The notes under the pieces: generated by a model
Seen by the model: only the letters and a program-made list of their open reading frames with translations
Database searches by the model: none
What the model was told of the DNA's origin: nothing
In this document: in pieces, positions 26,325 through 34,267 of the stretch
How positions within the stretch are numbered: the first letter of the stretch is position 1
Layout: each line of letters begins with the position of its first letter
Translations under genes and position numbers: made by a program
NCBI GenBank assembly: GCA_943371005.1
Contig: CALRTB020000004.1
Coordinates: 205,795-269,794 of the forward strand
Length of the DNA stretch: 64,000 nucleotides
Source: MRBY01 sp943371005
Lineage (GTDB): Bacteria > Cyanobacteriota > Cyanobacteriia > Cyanobacteriales > MRBY01
Reading direction: 5' to 3'

Positions 26325-26537
26325 TTACCAATGGTCCGACATGGGGTGACCGCAGCGGGCGCAATTAAATCCTCCGGGCGGATCAACAAACGAAGGACAA
26401 CTACAGCCACTATGGGTACATTTTCCTTTGCCGCTGACGGGGTGACTTGGGGAAATATCTTTCCGAGGAACCAGCCCCCATGAAAGTCTTACATTTTTTG
26501 TCGGTTGAGCGACCGGTGTAAGTGTCTTAGTATTCAT
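26325..26537 (-). CDS. Small Cys/His-rich (zinc-ribbon-like) protein
   Basis: 70 residues from ATG 26537 (MNTKTLTPVAQPTK). The C-terminal 35 residues hold CTHSGCSCPSF and NCARCGHPMSDHW, a Cys3/Cys2 plus His cluster that probably binds zinc. There is no membrane helix. A longer frame exists upstream but lacks a ribosome binding site. It stands alone on the minus strand between the pentapeptide and HD-domain genes. The function is unknown. Confidence 0.6.
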   Translation of the reverse strand: MNTKTLTPVAQPTKNVRLSWGLVPRKDISPSHPVSGKGKCTHSGCSCPSFVDPPGGFNCARCGHPMSDHW

Positions 26538-26651
26538 CGGTTTGATTGGGTTTACGACTAGACACTTCCAGGCTAGCTTCCCTGGTCGGCGATCGCTAAA
26601 AATTGCCAAAAATCTCAAAGTTTTCGTAAAGTCATGGTCAAGGCATATTTT

Positions 26652-27194
26652 CTATAAATACTGATCATAATCAGCTATTTTCACAATCAATCTCTTCGAA
26701 AGAAACGGACTGGCCTCACCGAGTTGTTCTAGTATAAGCCGCGCTTCACTCTGGTATGCAGCTATTTTGACTTTATCCCAATGCATTGGCGGGGGTTGTA
26801 AGTTGGTAATTCGATCACATAGTTTAACCATCCAGACTTCCCTGGGCTGCAATTTTATTCTCTCAAGACTGTCTGTCATTTGCGCAAATTTTGAAGGCAG
26901 CTCTGTATTTTTAGTCAGTGCCAAAACCCCAGCGGCGATTTCGCTATCAAAATTATGCTTGACATCCTCGAATGTAGCGGCAGTATCTTCAATGACATCA
27001 TGCAACAATGCACACAAAACAAGAAGATTTGGCTTGTCAACACTCTCATGTGCCACAGCCGCCGTCGCTTCCATGGCAACTAGCCCAAGATGATTGATGT
27101 AAGGAATATCACTGCCTGGTAATTTCTGACCATTATGTACATTGGAAGCGAAATTCCATGCTTTTTGATATTGGTCTTGATCCCAAATTTTCAT
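26652..27194 (-). CDS. HD-domain hydrolase, MESH1-like small alarmone hydrolase
   Basis: A single-domain 180-residue HD hydrolase. The pattern follows the (p)ppGpp hydrolase half of RelA/SpoT and the stand-alone MESH1 enzymes: His20 in the first helix, YINH with His35, LLHDVIEDT with His65-Asp66 and Glu69-Asp70, and KLCDRITNL with Asp127. These are the expected Mn2+ and nucleotide-contact positions. The family also includes hydrolases of other nucleotides, including NADPH phosphatase activity in animal MESH1, so the substrate is inferred. There is no synthetase domain. Confidence 0.72.
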   Translation of the reverse strand: MKIWDQDQYQKAWNFASNVHNGQKLPGSDIPYINHLGLVAMEATAAVAHESVDKPNLLVLCALLHDVIEDTAATFEDVKHNFDSEIAAGVLALTKNTELPSKFAQMTDSLERIKLQPREVWMVKLCDRITNLQPPPMHWDKVKIAAYQSEARLILEQLGEASPFLSKRLIVKIADYDQYL

Positions 27195-27393
27195 TGATTA
27201 CCTTTTTGTGTGCTCGCTATGTGTTACGCGGATGCTTTTCCCACGACATTCTCTCTGTTATTTTCCCATGGAATATTTCTGCTTAAATATTATCCCTGTG
27301 GTACAAAGTCGAGTGATGGAATGGTCTAGAGTAAGTTAATGCTCATTCCTTTGGGATTGCCACTTTTCTTTTATTTCCATATCGCTAGAGCCG

Positions 27394-27843
27394 ATGACCG
27401 ACGCTGACTTGATCCTGACTCAAAAATATCAACCCCAGGCACCGATCCAAGTAGATCTAGAGCTATTGCTCACCGCTGCCGAACGTCAAAAGAGCCGCCA
27501 ACGCCTAGAGTTAGACAATGGCCAGGCGATTCACTTCAACTTGCCCCGTGGCAGCCATATCCATCCTGACGACTACTTCCAAACCGTCACTGGTTCTACC
27601 CTCGTGCAGGTTAAGGCAAAACCCGAACCCGTGGTCACCGTAACGGCCTCGACGCCCTTTGAGCTGCTCAGGGCCGCCTATCACCTTGGCAATCGCCATG
27701 TGCCCCTAGAGGTTCATCCCCAGTATCTCCGCTTTTCTCCAGACCATGTACTCGAAGATATGCTCACCCGGCTGGGGTTGCAACTCAAACAGGAAGTGCT
27801 GCCCTTTTTTCCGGAAGACGGAGCCTATGGCCATCACCACTAA
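27394..27843 (+). CDS. ureE: Urease accessory protein UreE
   Basis: UreE is the nickel metallochaperone that delivers Ni2+ to urease. The 149-residue protein has the N-terminal beta domain (QRLELDNGQAIHFNLPRGSH) and the C-terminal metal-binding domain with AYHLGNRHVPLEV and LEDMLTRLGL. The C-terminal His tail is short (GHHH). No other urease gene is in the window, in line with scattered ure genes in many cyanobacteria. Confidence 0.93.
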   Translation: MTDADLILTQKYQPQAPIQVDLELLLTAAERQKSRQRLELDNGQAIHFNLPRGSHIHPDDYFQTVTGSTLVQVKAKPEPVVTVTASTPFELLRAAYHLGNRHVPLEVHPQYLRFSPDHVLEDMLTRLGLQLKQEVLPFFPEDGAYGHHH

Positions 27844-27962
27844 CCTTGTCCCTAAGCGTTCAATTCAGGCAAACCCTGGGCGGTAACTCCCCAACATAAG
27901 GCGATCGCAGGATTTATACTTAGAAGTGATTCCTTCATCAACTTTTTGGTTGCCGAGCACGT

Positions 27963-29321
27963 ATGTCAACGGAAACGGATCTACCGACCCTCTCCCCCAA
28001 AGATACTCCCCCAACCGAGATGGGTACGGCCCCGTCCGAAAGCGTAGATGGTTTTGGGCCTGTATTGCGCAACCCCAAATTTCTCGTCCTTTGGCTTGGC
28101 CAAATCTTTTCACAGCTGGCCGATAAGATTTATCTCGTGCTGATGATTGCTTTGATTGCCAGTCACTTTAAAACGGCGGATCAGAGCATTAGTGCTTGGG
28201 TCTCGGCGATCATGATTGCTTTTACGGTACCTGCTATCTTGTTTGGTTCCGTTGCAGGGGTTTATGTGGATCGCTGGTCTAAAAAAGGAACTCTGATCAT
28301 TTCGAATTTGTTGCGGGGCATCTTTGTCTTTTGTATCCCGCTCCTACTCTGGCTAGTGCAAGATCAGCCCAATTGGTGGGAGTTACCCCCTGGATTTGTC
28401 TTTCTGTTGGGCATCACCTTTGCTGTTTCTACCTTGACACAATTTTTTGCGCCAGCGGAACAGGCGACTTTACCGCTCATTGTGAAGAACAAGCATCTGT
28501 TGGCGGCCAATTCCCTCTACACCACCACGATGATGGCTTTGTTAATTGTGGGGTTTGCGGTGGGAGAACCATTATTGGGCTTAGCGGATCAACTGGGTGA
28601 GTCTTTCGGCATTACGGGCGCTTGGGGCAAAGAACTCGTGGTTGGGGGAGGCTATGCGATCGCCGGTCTGATTTTGTTAGCTCTAAAGACCAATGAAACG
28701 GAAACAGATCGCCAACGGGAGCAGCCCCACGTTTGGGAGGATATCAAAGACGGATTGCGCTATCTAAACGAAAATCACCGGGTTCGTAATGCGCTGATTC
28801 AATTGGTAATTTTGTTTTCTGTGTTTGCGGCCCTGGCGGTATTGGCGGTGAGTCTGGCGGCCCAAATCCCTGGATTAAAGGCGGAGCAGTTCGGCTTTTT
28901 GTTGGCAGCGGGGGGCGTTGGTTTAGGGATCGGTGCTTTCTTTTTGGGTCACTGGGGTAATCAGTTGCCCTACCGTACCCTCAGCCTTTGGGGTTCCATT
29001 GGGACGGCGATCGCCTTAATTGCTCTCTCTTTTTCGATCCACAATTTAGTTTTTGCCCTTGTGAGTACCACCTGTCTGGGCTTTTTTGCGGCCCTAGTAG
29101 GAGTGCCGATGCAGACAACGATCCAGCGCGAAACCCCGGCGATCCTCCGGGGGAAGGTTTTCGGTTTGCAGAATAATGCTGTTAATATTGCTCTATCTTT
29201 ACCTCTAGCCCTGGCTGGGGTGGCAGAAACCTTTTTTGGCCTGCAACCGGTACTTCTGGGCCTTTCGGGATTGGCGATCGCCGGTGGGGTATTGAACTGG
29301 TATATTTCAATCAAATCCTAA
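27963..29321 (+). CDS. MFS transporter
   Basis: A 452-residue protein with about 12 membrane helices and a hydrophilic head. NPKFLVLWLGQIFSQLADKI at the first helix and VAGVYVDRWSKKGTLIISNL (loop 2-3 signature) place it in the MFS group sometimes called enterobactin/EntS-like or DHA3 exporters. The loop around NETETDRQREQPHVWEDIKD divides the two halves. The substrate is unknown. It is followed 23 bases later by a glycosyltransferase, and the two may be co-transcribed. Confidence 0.85.
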   Translation: MSTETDLPTLSPKDTPPTEMGTAPSESVDGFGPVLRNPKFLVLWLGQIFSQLADKIYLVLMIALIASHFKTADQSISAWVSAIMIAFTVPAILFGSVAGVYVDRWSKKGTLIISNLLRGIFVFCIPLLLWLVQDQPNWWELPPGFVFLLGITFAVSTLTQFFAPAEQATLPLIVKNKHLLAANSLYTTTMMALLIVGFAVGEPLLGLADQLGESFGITGAWGKELVVGGGYAIAGLILLALKTNETETDRQREQPHVWEDIKDGLRYLNENHRVRNALIQLVILFSVFAALAVLAVSLAAQIPGLKAEQFGFLLAAGGVGLGIGAFFLGHWGNQLPYRTLSLWGSIGTAIALIALSFSIHNLVFALVSTTCLGFFAALVGVPMQTTIQRETPAILRGKVFGLQNNAVNIALSLPLALAGVAETFFGLQPVLLGLSGLAIAGGVLNWYISIKS

Positions 29322-29344
29322 CGCACACCACAGGATCCCCCTCA

Positions 29345-30508
29345 ATGCATGTTGCTTGGCTCGGTAAAAAATCTCCTTTTTGTGGCAATGTCACCTATGG
29401 CCGTGAAGTGACCAATCACCTCCTTGATCGGGGCTATCAAGTAAGTTTTCTCCACTTTGCCCAGCAAGAAGAATGCGATCAAAAATGGCGGGATTGCCCA
29501 GAGGTTTTTTTACCGTTCCTCTACAAGTCGCAAATTTATACGATCCCCAGTCCCAAATCGAGTCATGTGCTGATGCGATCGCTCCAAAAATTCCAGCCAG
29601 ACCTCGTCCATGCCTCCCTGACCCTTTCGCCCCTAGATTTTCGCCTGCCCGACATTTGCCGCGAATTAGATTTGCCCCTAGTGGCCACCTTTCACCCTCC
29701 CTTTGACAGCAAGCTACGGAACCTCAAATCCAGTACCCAATACCTCACCTACCAGCTCTATGCTCCTTGCCTAGCCAACTACGACCGGGTAATTGTCTTC
29801 TCAGAAATTCAAAAAGAAATGCTCGTCAAACTGGGGGTGCCACGGGATACGGTGCGCATCATTCCCAATGGCGTCGATGAACAAAAATATGCCCCGGCCC
29901 TCAGTGCTTACCGCCATACCTTCAAAGCGAAACGGGTGTTTATTTACCAGGGCCGCATTGCTCCCGAAAAAAATGTAGAAGCCCTCCTCAAAGCCTGGCG
30001 ACTGGCCAATATGGGGGAAGATTGCGTGCTGTTAATGGTCGGTGATGGCCCCCTCAAGGCTTCCTTAGAGTTACTCTATACCGAGGATCAAGGGGTGCGA
30101 TGGCTTGGATTCATCGGGGATGAAGTGCAGCGGATCGATCTCCTCCGGGCGGCGGATGTGTTTGTGTTGCCGTCTTTGGTGGAAGGGTTGTCTTTATCAT
30201 TGCTTGAAGCGATGGCCTGCGGTTTAGCCTGCATTGCCACGGATGCCGGCGCCGATGGGGAAGTGCTCAATCAGGGAGCCGGAGTCGTCCTCGATACCCA
30301 GGGAGTTACTGGACAACTGAAAACCCTTTTACCCTTGTTCCGTGAGCAGCCAGAATTAGTCACAATCTTGGGTCACAAAGCGAGGCAGCGGGTGTTAGAA
30401 CGTTACACCTTGCAGAACAATATTAGCCAGCTCGAACAAACTTACCAAGAACTCTGTCCCACGGCGGCGTCTGCTCCCCATCCGACGCCGGTGCAAAGCT
30501 TTCCCTAA
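29345..30508 (+). CDS. Glycosyltransferase family 4
   Basis: A 387-residue GT-B retaining glycosyltransferase. The donor-binding domain shows VRIIPNGVDEQKY, VFIYQGRIAPEKN, GDGPLKASLE and EGLSLSLLEAMACGLACIAT, the GT4 E-x7-E region. The N-terminal acceptor domain starts MHVAWLGKKSPFCGN. Cyanobacterial relatives act on lipids or sugar polymers, but the acceptor here is not readable. Confidence 0.88.
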   Translation: MHVAWLGKKSPFCGNVTYGREVTNHLLDRGYQVSFLHFAQQEECDQKWRDCPEVFLPFLYKSQIYTIPSPKSSHVLMRSLQKFQPDLVHASLTLSPLDFRLPDICRELDLPLVATFHPPFDSKLRNLKSSTQYLTYQLYAPCLANYDRVIVFSEIQKEMLVKLGVPRDTVRIIPNGVDEQKYAPALSAYRHTFKAKRVFIYQGRIAPEKNVEALLKAWRLANMGEDCVLLMVGDGPLKASLELLYTEDQGVRWLGFIGDEVQRIDLLRAADVFVLPSLVEGLSLSLLEAMACGLACIATDAGADGEVLNQGAGVVLDTQGVTGQLKTLLPLFREQPELVTILGHKARQRVLERYTLQNNISQLEQTYQELCPTAASAPHPTPVQSFP

Positions 30509-30582
30509 AGGGCTTACTTTTGGCCAGGGTTTATCATGGGGAGACCAGTGTGTTTTTTGGCGATCGCCTTGATATTTTTTCT

Positions 30583-31047
30583 ATGGATTTAGACCAACAA
30601 CTGCAAATCCTCATTGACCAAGCCCCTCAAGATGGCACCATGCCCCAGGTGATGGCCCAGGCGATCGCCCCAGTGCTCAAAGCTTTCGCCCAAAAATTAC
30701 AATCCCTTGAATACTATGTCTGTCAATCCCTAGGGGGAGACTGGCTGATCACGACCCTTGCCCAACAGAGCGATCCCCAGCAGACCAAAACCGTGATTTA
30801 TGGCTTCTCCACCCTCACCCTCGCCCAGCAGCACCAGGGTAGCAATGCGGATCCGTCCCTGATTGCTGTACCGCTTCCTGTCACTCACCTGCTGTTTCAA
30901 CTGTTTTCGATGGCCGCCGTTGATAGTTTAATCATTACGGAGGCCCAGGGTAGTCTTGAAGTTCGCCGCCAGGATCTACAACAGGCCGTTCAACAACAAT
31001 TATTGGGCGATCGCCCCCGTCAAACCCCAGGCAGTCAATGGGCTTAA
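30583..31047 (+). CDS. Conserved hypothetical protein, 154 residues
   Basis: Starts MDLDQQLQILIDQAPQDGTM at ATG 30583. It is mainly helical at the N-terminus and mixed later, with PLPVTHLLFQLFSMAAVDSL as the most hydrophobic part, and no signal peptide. An upstream in-frame ATG would add 21 unlike residues that cross a HIP1 site. It is probably cyanobacteria-specific. The end lies 32 bases before the convergent tatA gene. Confidence 0.6.
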   Translation: MDLDQQLQILIDQAPQDGTMPQVMAQAIAPVLKAFAQKLQSLEYYVCQSLGGDWLITTLAQQSDPQQTKTVIYGFSTLTLAQQHQGSNADPSLIAVPLPVTHLLFQLFSMAAVDSLIITEAQGSLEVRRQDLQQAVQQQLLGDRPRQTPGSQWA

Positions 31048-31078
31048 ACAAGCCACCAAAGACAAACCCAGTTGCGCT

Positions 31079-31375
31079 CTAACTAGATGGGGTATCAGCC
31101 TTTGTTTCTTGATCGGAGGTTTCTGGTTTCGCTTCCGAAGCCTCGACTTTTTCGCCGTTTCCTTCCTCTAGGCGGGCCTGCATTGAAACGGTTTTTTCAA
31201 TTTTTTCGGCTTCTTTCTTAAATTCTTCCTGGAATTCGCTGGAGGCATCCTGGAAACTACGGATCGTTTTCCCCAGGCTCCGGCCAATCTCCGGCAACTT
31301 TTTCGGGCCAAAGATCAATAGAGCAATAATAAAAATAAGGGCCATTTCTGGCAGGCCAATCCCGAAAATATTCAT
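31079..31375 (-). CDS. tatA: Sec-independent translocase protein TatA/E
   Basis: The pore-forming subunit of the twin-arginine export system. The 98 residues show the short N-terminal helix PEMALIFIIALLIFGPKKLP, the FGPKKLPEIGRSLG hinge and amphipathic helix, and an acidic, disordered tail. There is no TatB-like extension. It is 35 bases downstream of rlmN on the same strand; tatC is not in the window. Confidence 0.93.
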   Translation of the reverse strand: MNIFGIGLPEMALIFIIALLIFGPKKLPEIGRSLGKTIRSFQDASSEFQEEFKKEAEKIEKTVSMQARLEEGNGEKVEASEAKPETSDQETKADTPSS

Positions 31376-31410
31376 AAACTCGTTGGGGTTAAGGGTGGAT
31401 TTTTGCTGTT

Positions 31411-32460
31411 TTATTTTACCGTTGCCGGGGCCGATCGTCGGAGATTTGACCGCAGTTGACCGCAGGCCGCATCTGCTTCCAAGCCCTTAGAATAACGCAC
31501 ACTCATCGCAATCTTGTGATCCTGGAGGATTTGCTTAAAGACATTAATCCGTTTTTTCCCTGGCCGCTGGAAAGGAACTTCAGTAATGGGATTGTAGGGA
31601 ATCAAATTTACATGGCTTTGGAACCCCTTCAGTTTTTTGGCTAATTCGGCGGCATGGTCGGGCAAATCATTCACCCCCGCCAACAAAATGTATTCAAAAC
31701 TGAGACGGCGACGGGTAATGGCGACGTACTCGCGGCATTCGTCTAACAGATCCTCAATGGGATAATGGACAGCAGTGGGGATAATCGATTCCCGGAGGGC
31801 TTGATTTGGGGCGTGGAGGCTTACCGCTAGGGTGATTTGTAAATTCTGCTGGGCTAGGGCGCGGATCTGATCGGGTACCCCCACGGTAGAAACCGTCAGC
31901 GATCGCTGGCCAATGCCGATGTCCTGGTTTAGGCTCTGGACCGATTTCAGCACTTGTTCGAGGTTGGCGAGGGGTTCTCCCATGCCCATAAACACCACAT
32001 GGCTGACCCGTTGCTGGAAGTCTGTTTGGACAGTGAGCACTTGATCAATAATTTCGTGGGCCTGGAGGTGTCGGGTAAAGCCACTTTTACCGGTGGCGCA
32101 AAAATCACAGGCCATGGCACAGCCCACCTGAGAAGAAACACAGACAGTGAGGCGTTTTTCGGTGGGGATGCCAACGGTCTCAATAATTAAGCCGTCGTGG
32201 AGTTGGAGGAGATATTTGCGGGTGCCGTCGGGGGCGGTGCGTTGGTGGTGAATCTGCGATCGCCCCACGGGATAAGTCCCCATTTGTTCGCGCCAAGCCT
32301 TCGGAAAAACGGTGATCTCATCCAGGCCGTGGATTCCTTTTTGGTAGAGCCAATTGTAAAGTTGCTTGCCACGGTAGGCGGGTTGGCCGGTGGTTTCGAT
32401 CCAGTGGGTCAGTTCCGGGAGACTTTTGCCGAGGAGTACGTCTTGGGGCATGGGTTGCAA
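31411..32460 (-). CDS. rlmN: Dual-specificity 23S rRNA A2503/tRNA A37 C2-methyltransferase RlmN
   Basis: A radical-SAM methyltransferase. The 349-residue protein has the CxxxCxxC cluster at Cys114, Cys118 and Cys121 (CAMACDFC), GEPLANLEQVL, and the C-terminal methyl-carrying cysteine region at Cys333 (DAACGQL). It modifies the C2 of adenine 2503 in 23S rRNA and A37 of some tRNAs. Confidence 0.95.
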   Translation of the reverse strand: MQPMPQDVLLGKSLPELTHWIETTGQPAYRGKQLYNWLYQKGIHGLDEITVFPKAWREQMGTYPVGRSQIHHQRTAPDGTRKYLLQLHDGLIIETVGIPTEKRLTVCVSSQVGCAMACDFCATGKSGFTRHLQAHEIIDQVLTVQTDFQQRVSHVVFMGMGEPLANLEQVLKSVQSLNQDIGIGQRSLTVSTVGVPDQIRALAQQNLQITLAVSLHAPNQALRESIIPTAVHYPIEDLLDECREYVAITRRRLSFEYILLAGVNDLPDHAAELAKKLKGFQSHVNLIPYNPITEVPFQRPGKKRINVFKQILQDHKIAMSVRYSKGLEADAACGQLRSNLRRSAPATVK

Positions 32461-32627
32461 GGGAGAGGGGCGATCGCCTGTGATTGGGTTAAGTGATTAA
32501 GTTAAAAAATTCCTCTTCCATTGTGGCATAGGGGCCGCTGCTTCCTGATGGGTGTTTAGACAATCGAAAAACTGTCCTGAAATTCTTGGCTCCCCCAGGG
32601 AATCTGCCTATGATTTAGAGGTGACGT

Positions 32628-33476
32628 ATGACAAGGAAAATCATGTTGGGCTGGCTATTGATTGGACTGGTGTTGCTCTATCTGGGGGGCTGTGGTTATC
32701 TTTTTTTTGGGCAACGGCGGATTATTTTTGAACCCCAAGCCCAACCACCGCATCCTGTGCCGCCGGATTTTGCTTTGCCTTACGAAACGATCACCATCCC
32801 TGTCGCCCCAGGGCAACAATTAACGGGTTGGTGGCTACCCCAGGGGAATAGCGATAAAACGTTACTGTTTCTCCATGGGAATGGTGGGTTAACGGCCTAC
32901 AATTTCCAGGCGATCGCCCTGTGGTATCGAGCGGGCTATTCGGTCTTGGCCTTTAACTATCGGGGCTTCGGCCATAGCAGTCCTGGCTTTCCCCAGGAAT
33001 CCCAGGTGTACGCAGATGCAGCGGCGGCCTATACATTTCTCACCCAAACGAAGGAAATTCCAGCCCAACAGTTGACCATCTATGGTCATTCCCTCGGCGG
33101 GGCGATCGCCATTGAATTGGCCCGGCAGTACCCGGTCGGCGGCTTATTTTTAGAAGGCACTTTCACCTCAATGTTGGCAATGTCCACCACCAAACCTCTC
33201 TATCGGATTTTTCCTGTTTCGTTTCTCCTGCACCAACGATTTGACTCAGTGGCCAAAATCACCCAACTCCAGCTACCGATTTTCTTTTGCCACGGGGAAC
33301 TGGATGAGACAGTCCCCCATACGATGGGGGCACAACTGTGGGCGATCGCCAACGAACCCAAGCAATTCCAGGCGGTGCCTGGGGCCGACCACCATAATCT
33401 AGCCGCCGTGAGCCCAGCTATCATCCAGCAAGGGATTACCTGGCTTGAAAACCACCGTTCCCTCTGCCACGGGTAA
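32628..33476 (+). CDS. Alpha/beta hydrolase with N-terminal membrane anchor
   Basis: 282 residues: an N-terminal hydrophobic anchor (WLLIGLVLLYLGGCGYLFF), then an alpha/beta-hydrolase domain with FLHGNGG (oxyanion region), FNYRGFGHSSP, the nucleophile elbow GHSLGG, an acidic ELDETVP and the histidine in GADHHNL. The triad looks complete. It resembles the BEM46/YfnB-type esterases. It runs 9 bases ahead of the PhnC-like ATPase, so it is likely co-transcribed with it. Confidence 0.88.
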   Translation: MTRKIMLGWLLIGLVLLYLGGCGYLFFGQRRIIFEPQAQPPHPVPPDFALPYETITIPVAPGQQLTGWWLPQGNSDKTLLFLHGNGGLTAYNFQAIALWYRAGYSVLAFNYRGFGHSSPGFPQESQVYADAAAAYTFLTQTKEIPAQQLTIYGHSLGGAIAIELARQYPVGGLFLEGTFTSMLAMSTTKPLYRIFPVSFLLHQRFDSVAKITQLQLPIFFCHGELDETVPHTMGAQLWAIANEPKQFQAVPGADHHNLAAVSPAIIQQGITWLENHRSLCHG

Positions 33477-33485
33477 CTAAAACAG

Positions 33486-34241
33486 ATGACAGAACCAATT
33501 TTTGTGGGGCGATCGCTCTCGTGTCATTTCCGGGGGGTCGCTGCCCTGACAGAACTCAATTTTGTAATTTATCCCGGCGAGAAGGTGGGGCTAATTGGGG
33601 CCAGTGGCGCAGGAAAAAGCACCCTCCTCAGTCTTCTCAATGGGCAACGGCAACCCACCCAGGGGGAATTGCTCATCTGGGGGGAAGCGATCGCAACCCT
33701 CTCCCCAGGGCGACGGCGGCGCATCCAACGGCAGCTCGGCACCATTTATCAACAACTCCACTTAGTCGAAAGTCTAGCCGTCATTCACAATGTCAATGCG
33801 GGTCATCTGGGACGTTGGTCTTTCCTAAAAGCAATGTTTTCCCTGGTCTTTCCCCGTGAGCGTCCTTTGGCTGAAGCTGTCTTAAAACAGGTGGGCATCC
33901 CCGAAAAACTTTTTGCGAGAACCAGCGACCTATCGGGGGGACAAAAACAACGGGTTGCCTTGGCGCGGGTCTTGGTGCAAAATCCGGCGGTGATCTTAGC
34001 AGACGAACCCATTGCCAGCCTTGATCCCCAACTGAGTCGGGAAATGATGGATTTACTGGTGCAGCTTTGTGAAACCCAGGGAAAAACCCTCGTTGTTAGC
34101 CTCCACTCCCTGGAGTTTGCCCGGAGCCATTGCGATCGCCTAATTGGTCTCAAAGCCGGCCAAATTCTGTTCGATCAGCCCACCACAACGGTCAGTGACG
34201 CCCAAATCGCCCACCTCTACGGTGATCAATCGATATACTAG
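33486..34241 (+). CDS. phnC: ABC transporter ATP-binding protein, phosphonate (PhnC) type
   Basis: A 251-residue ABC ATPase: Walker A GASGAGKST (38-46), signature LSGGQ (149-153), Walker B ILADEP (170-175) and a switch histidine in VVSLHSLEFA. The IHNVNAGHLGRWS stretch between Walker A and the signature is PhnC-like. No PhnE permease or PhnD binding protein is next to it; the next gene is an unrelated ABC exporter. The substrate is inferred from the ATPase family only. Confidence 0.75.
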   Translation: MTEPIFVGRSLSCHFRGVAALTELNFVIYPGEKVGLIGASGAGKSTLLSLLNGQRQPTQGELLIWGEAIATLSPGRRRRIQRQLGTIYQQLHLVESLAVIHNVNAGHLGRWSFLKAMFSLVFPRERPLAEAVLKQVGIPEKLFARTSDLSGGQKQRVALARVLVQNPAVILADEPIASLDPQLSREMMDLLVQLCETQGKTLVVSLHSLEFARSHCDRLIGLKAGQILFDQPTTTVSDAQIAHLYGDQSIY

Positions 34242-34267
34242 ATGTCTGCATTTCTTGAAAAATCTCC

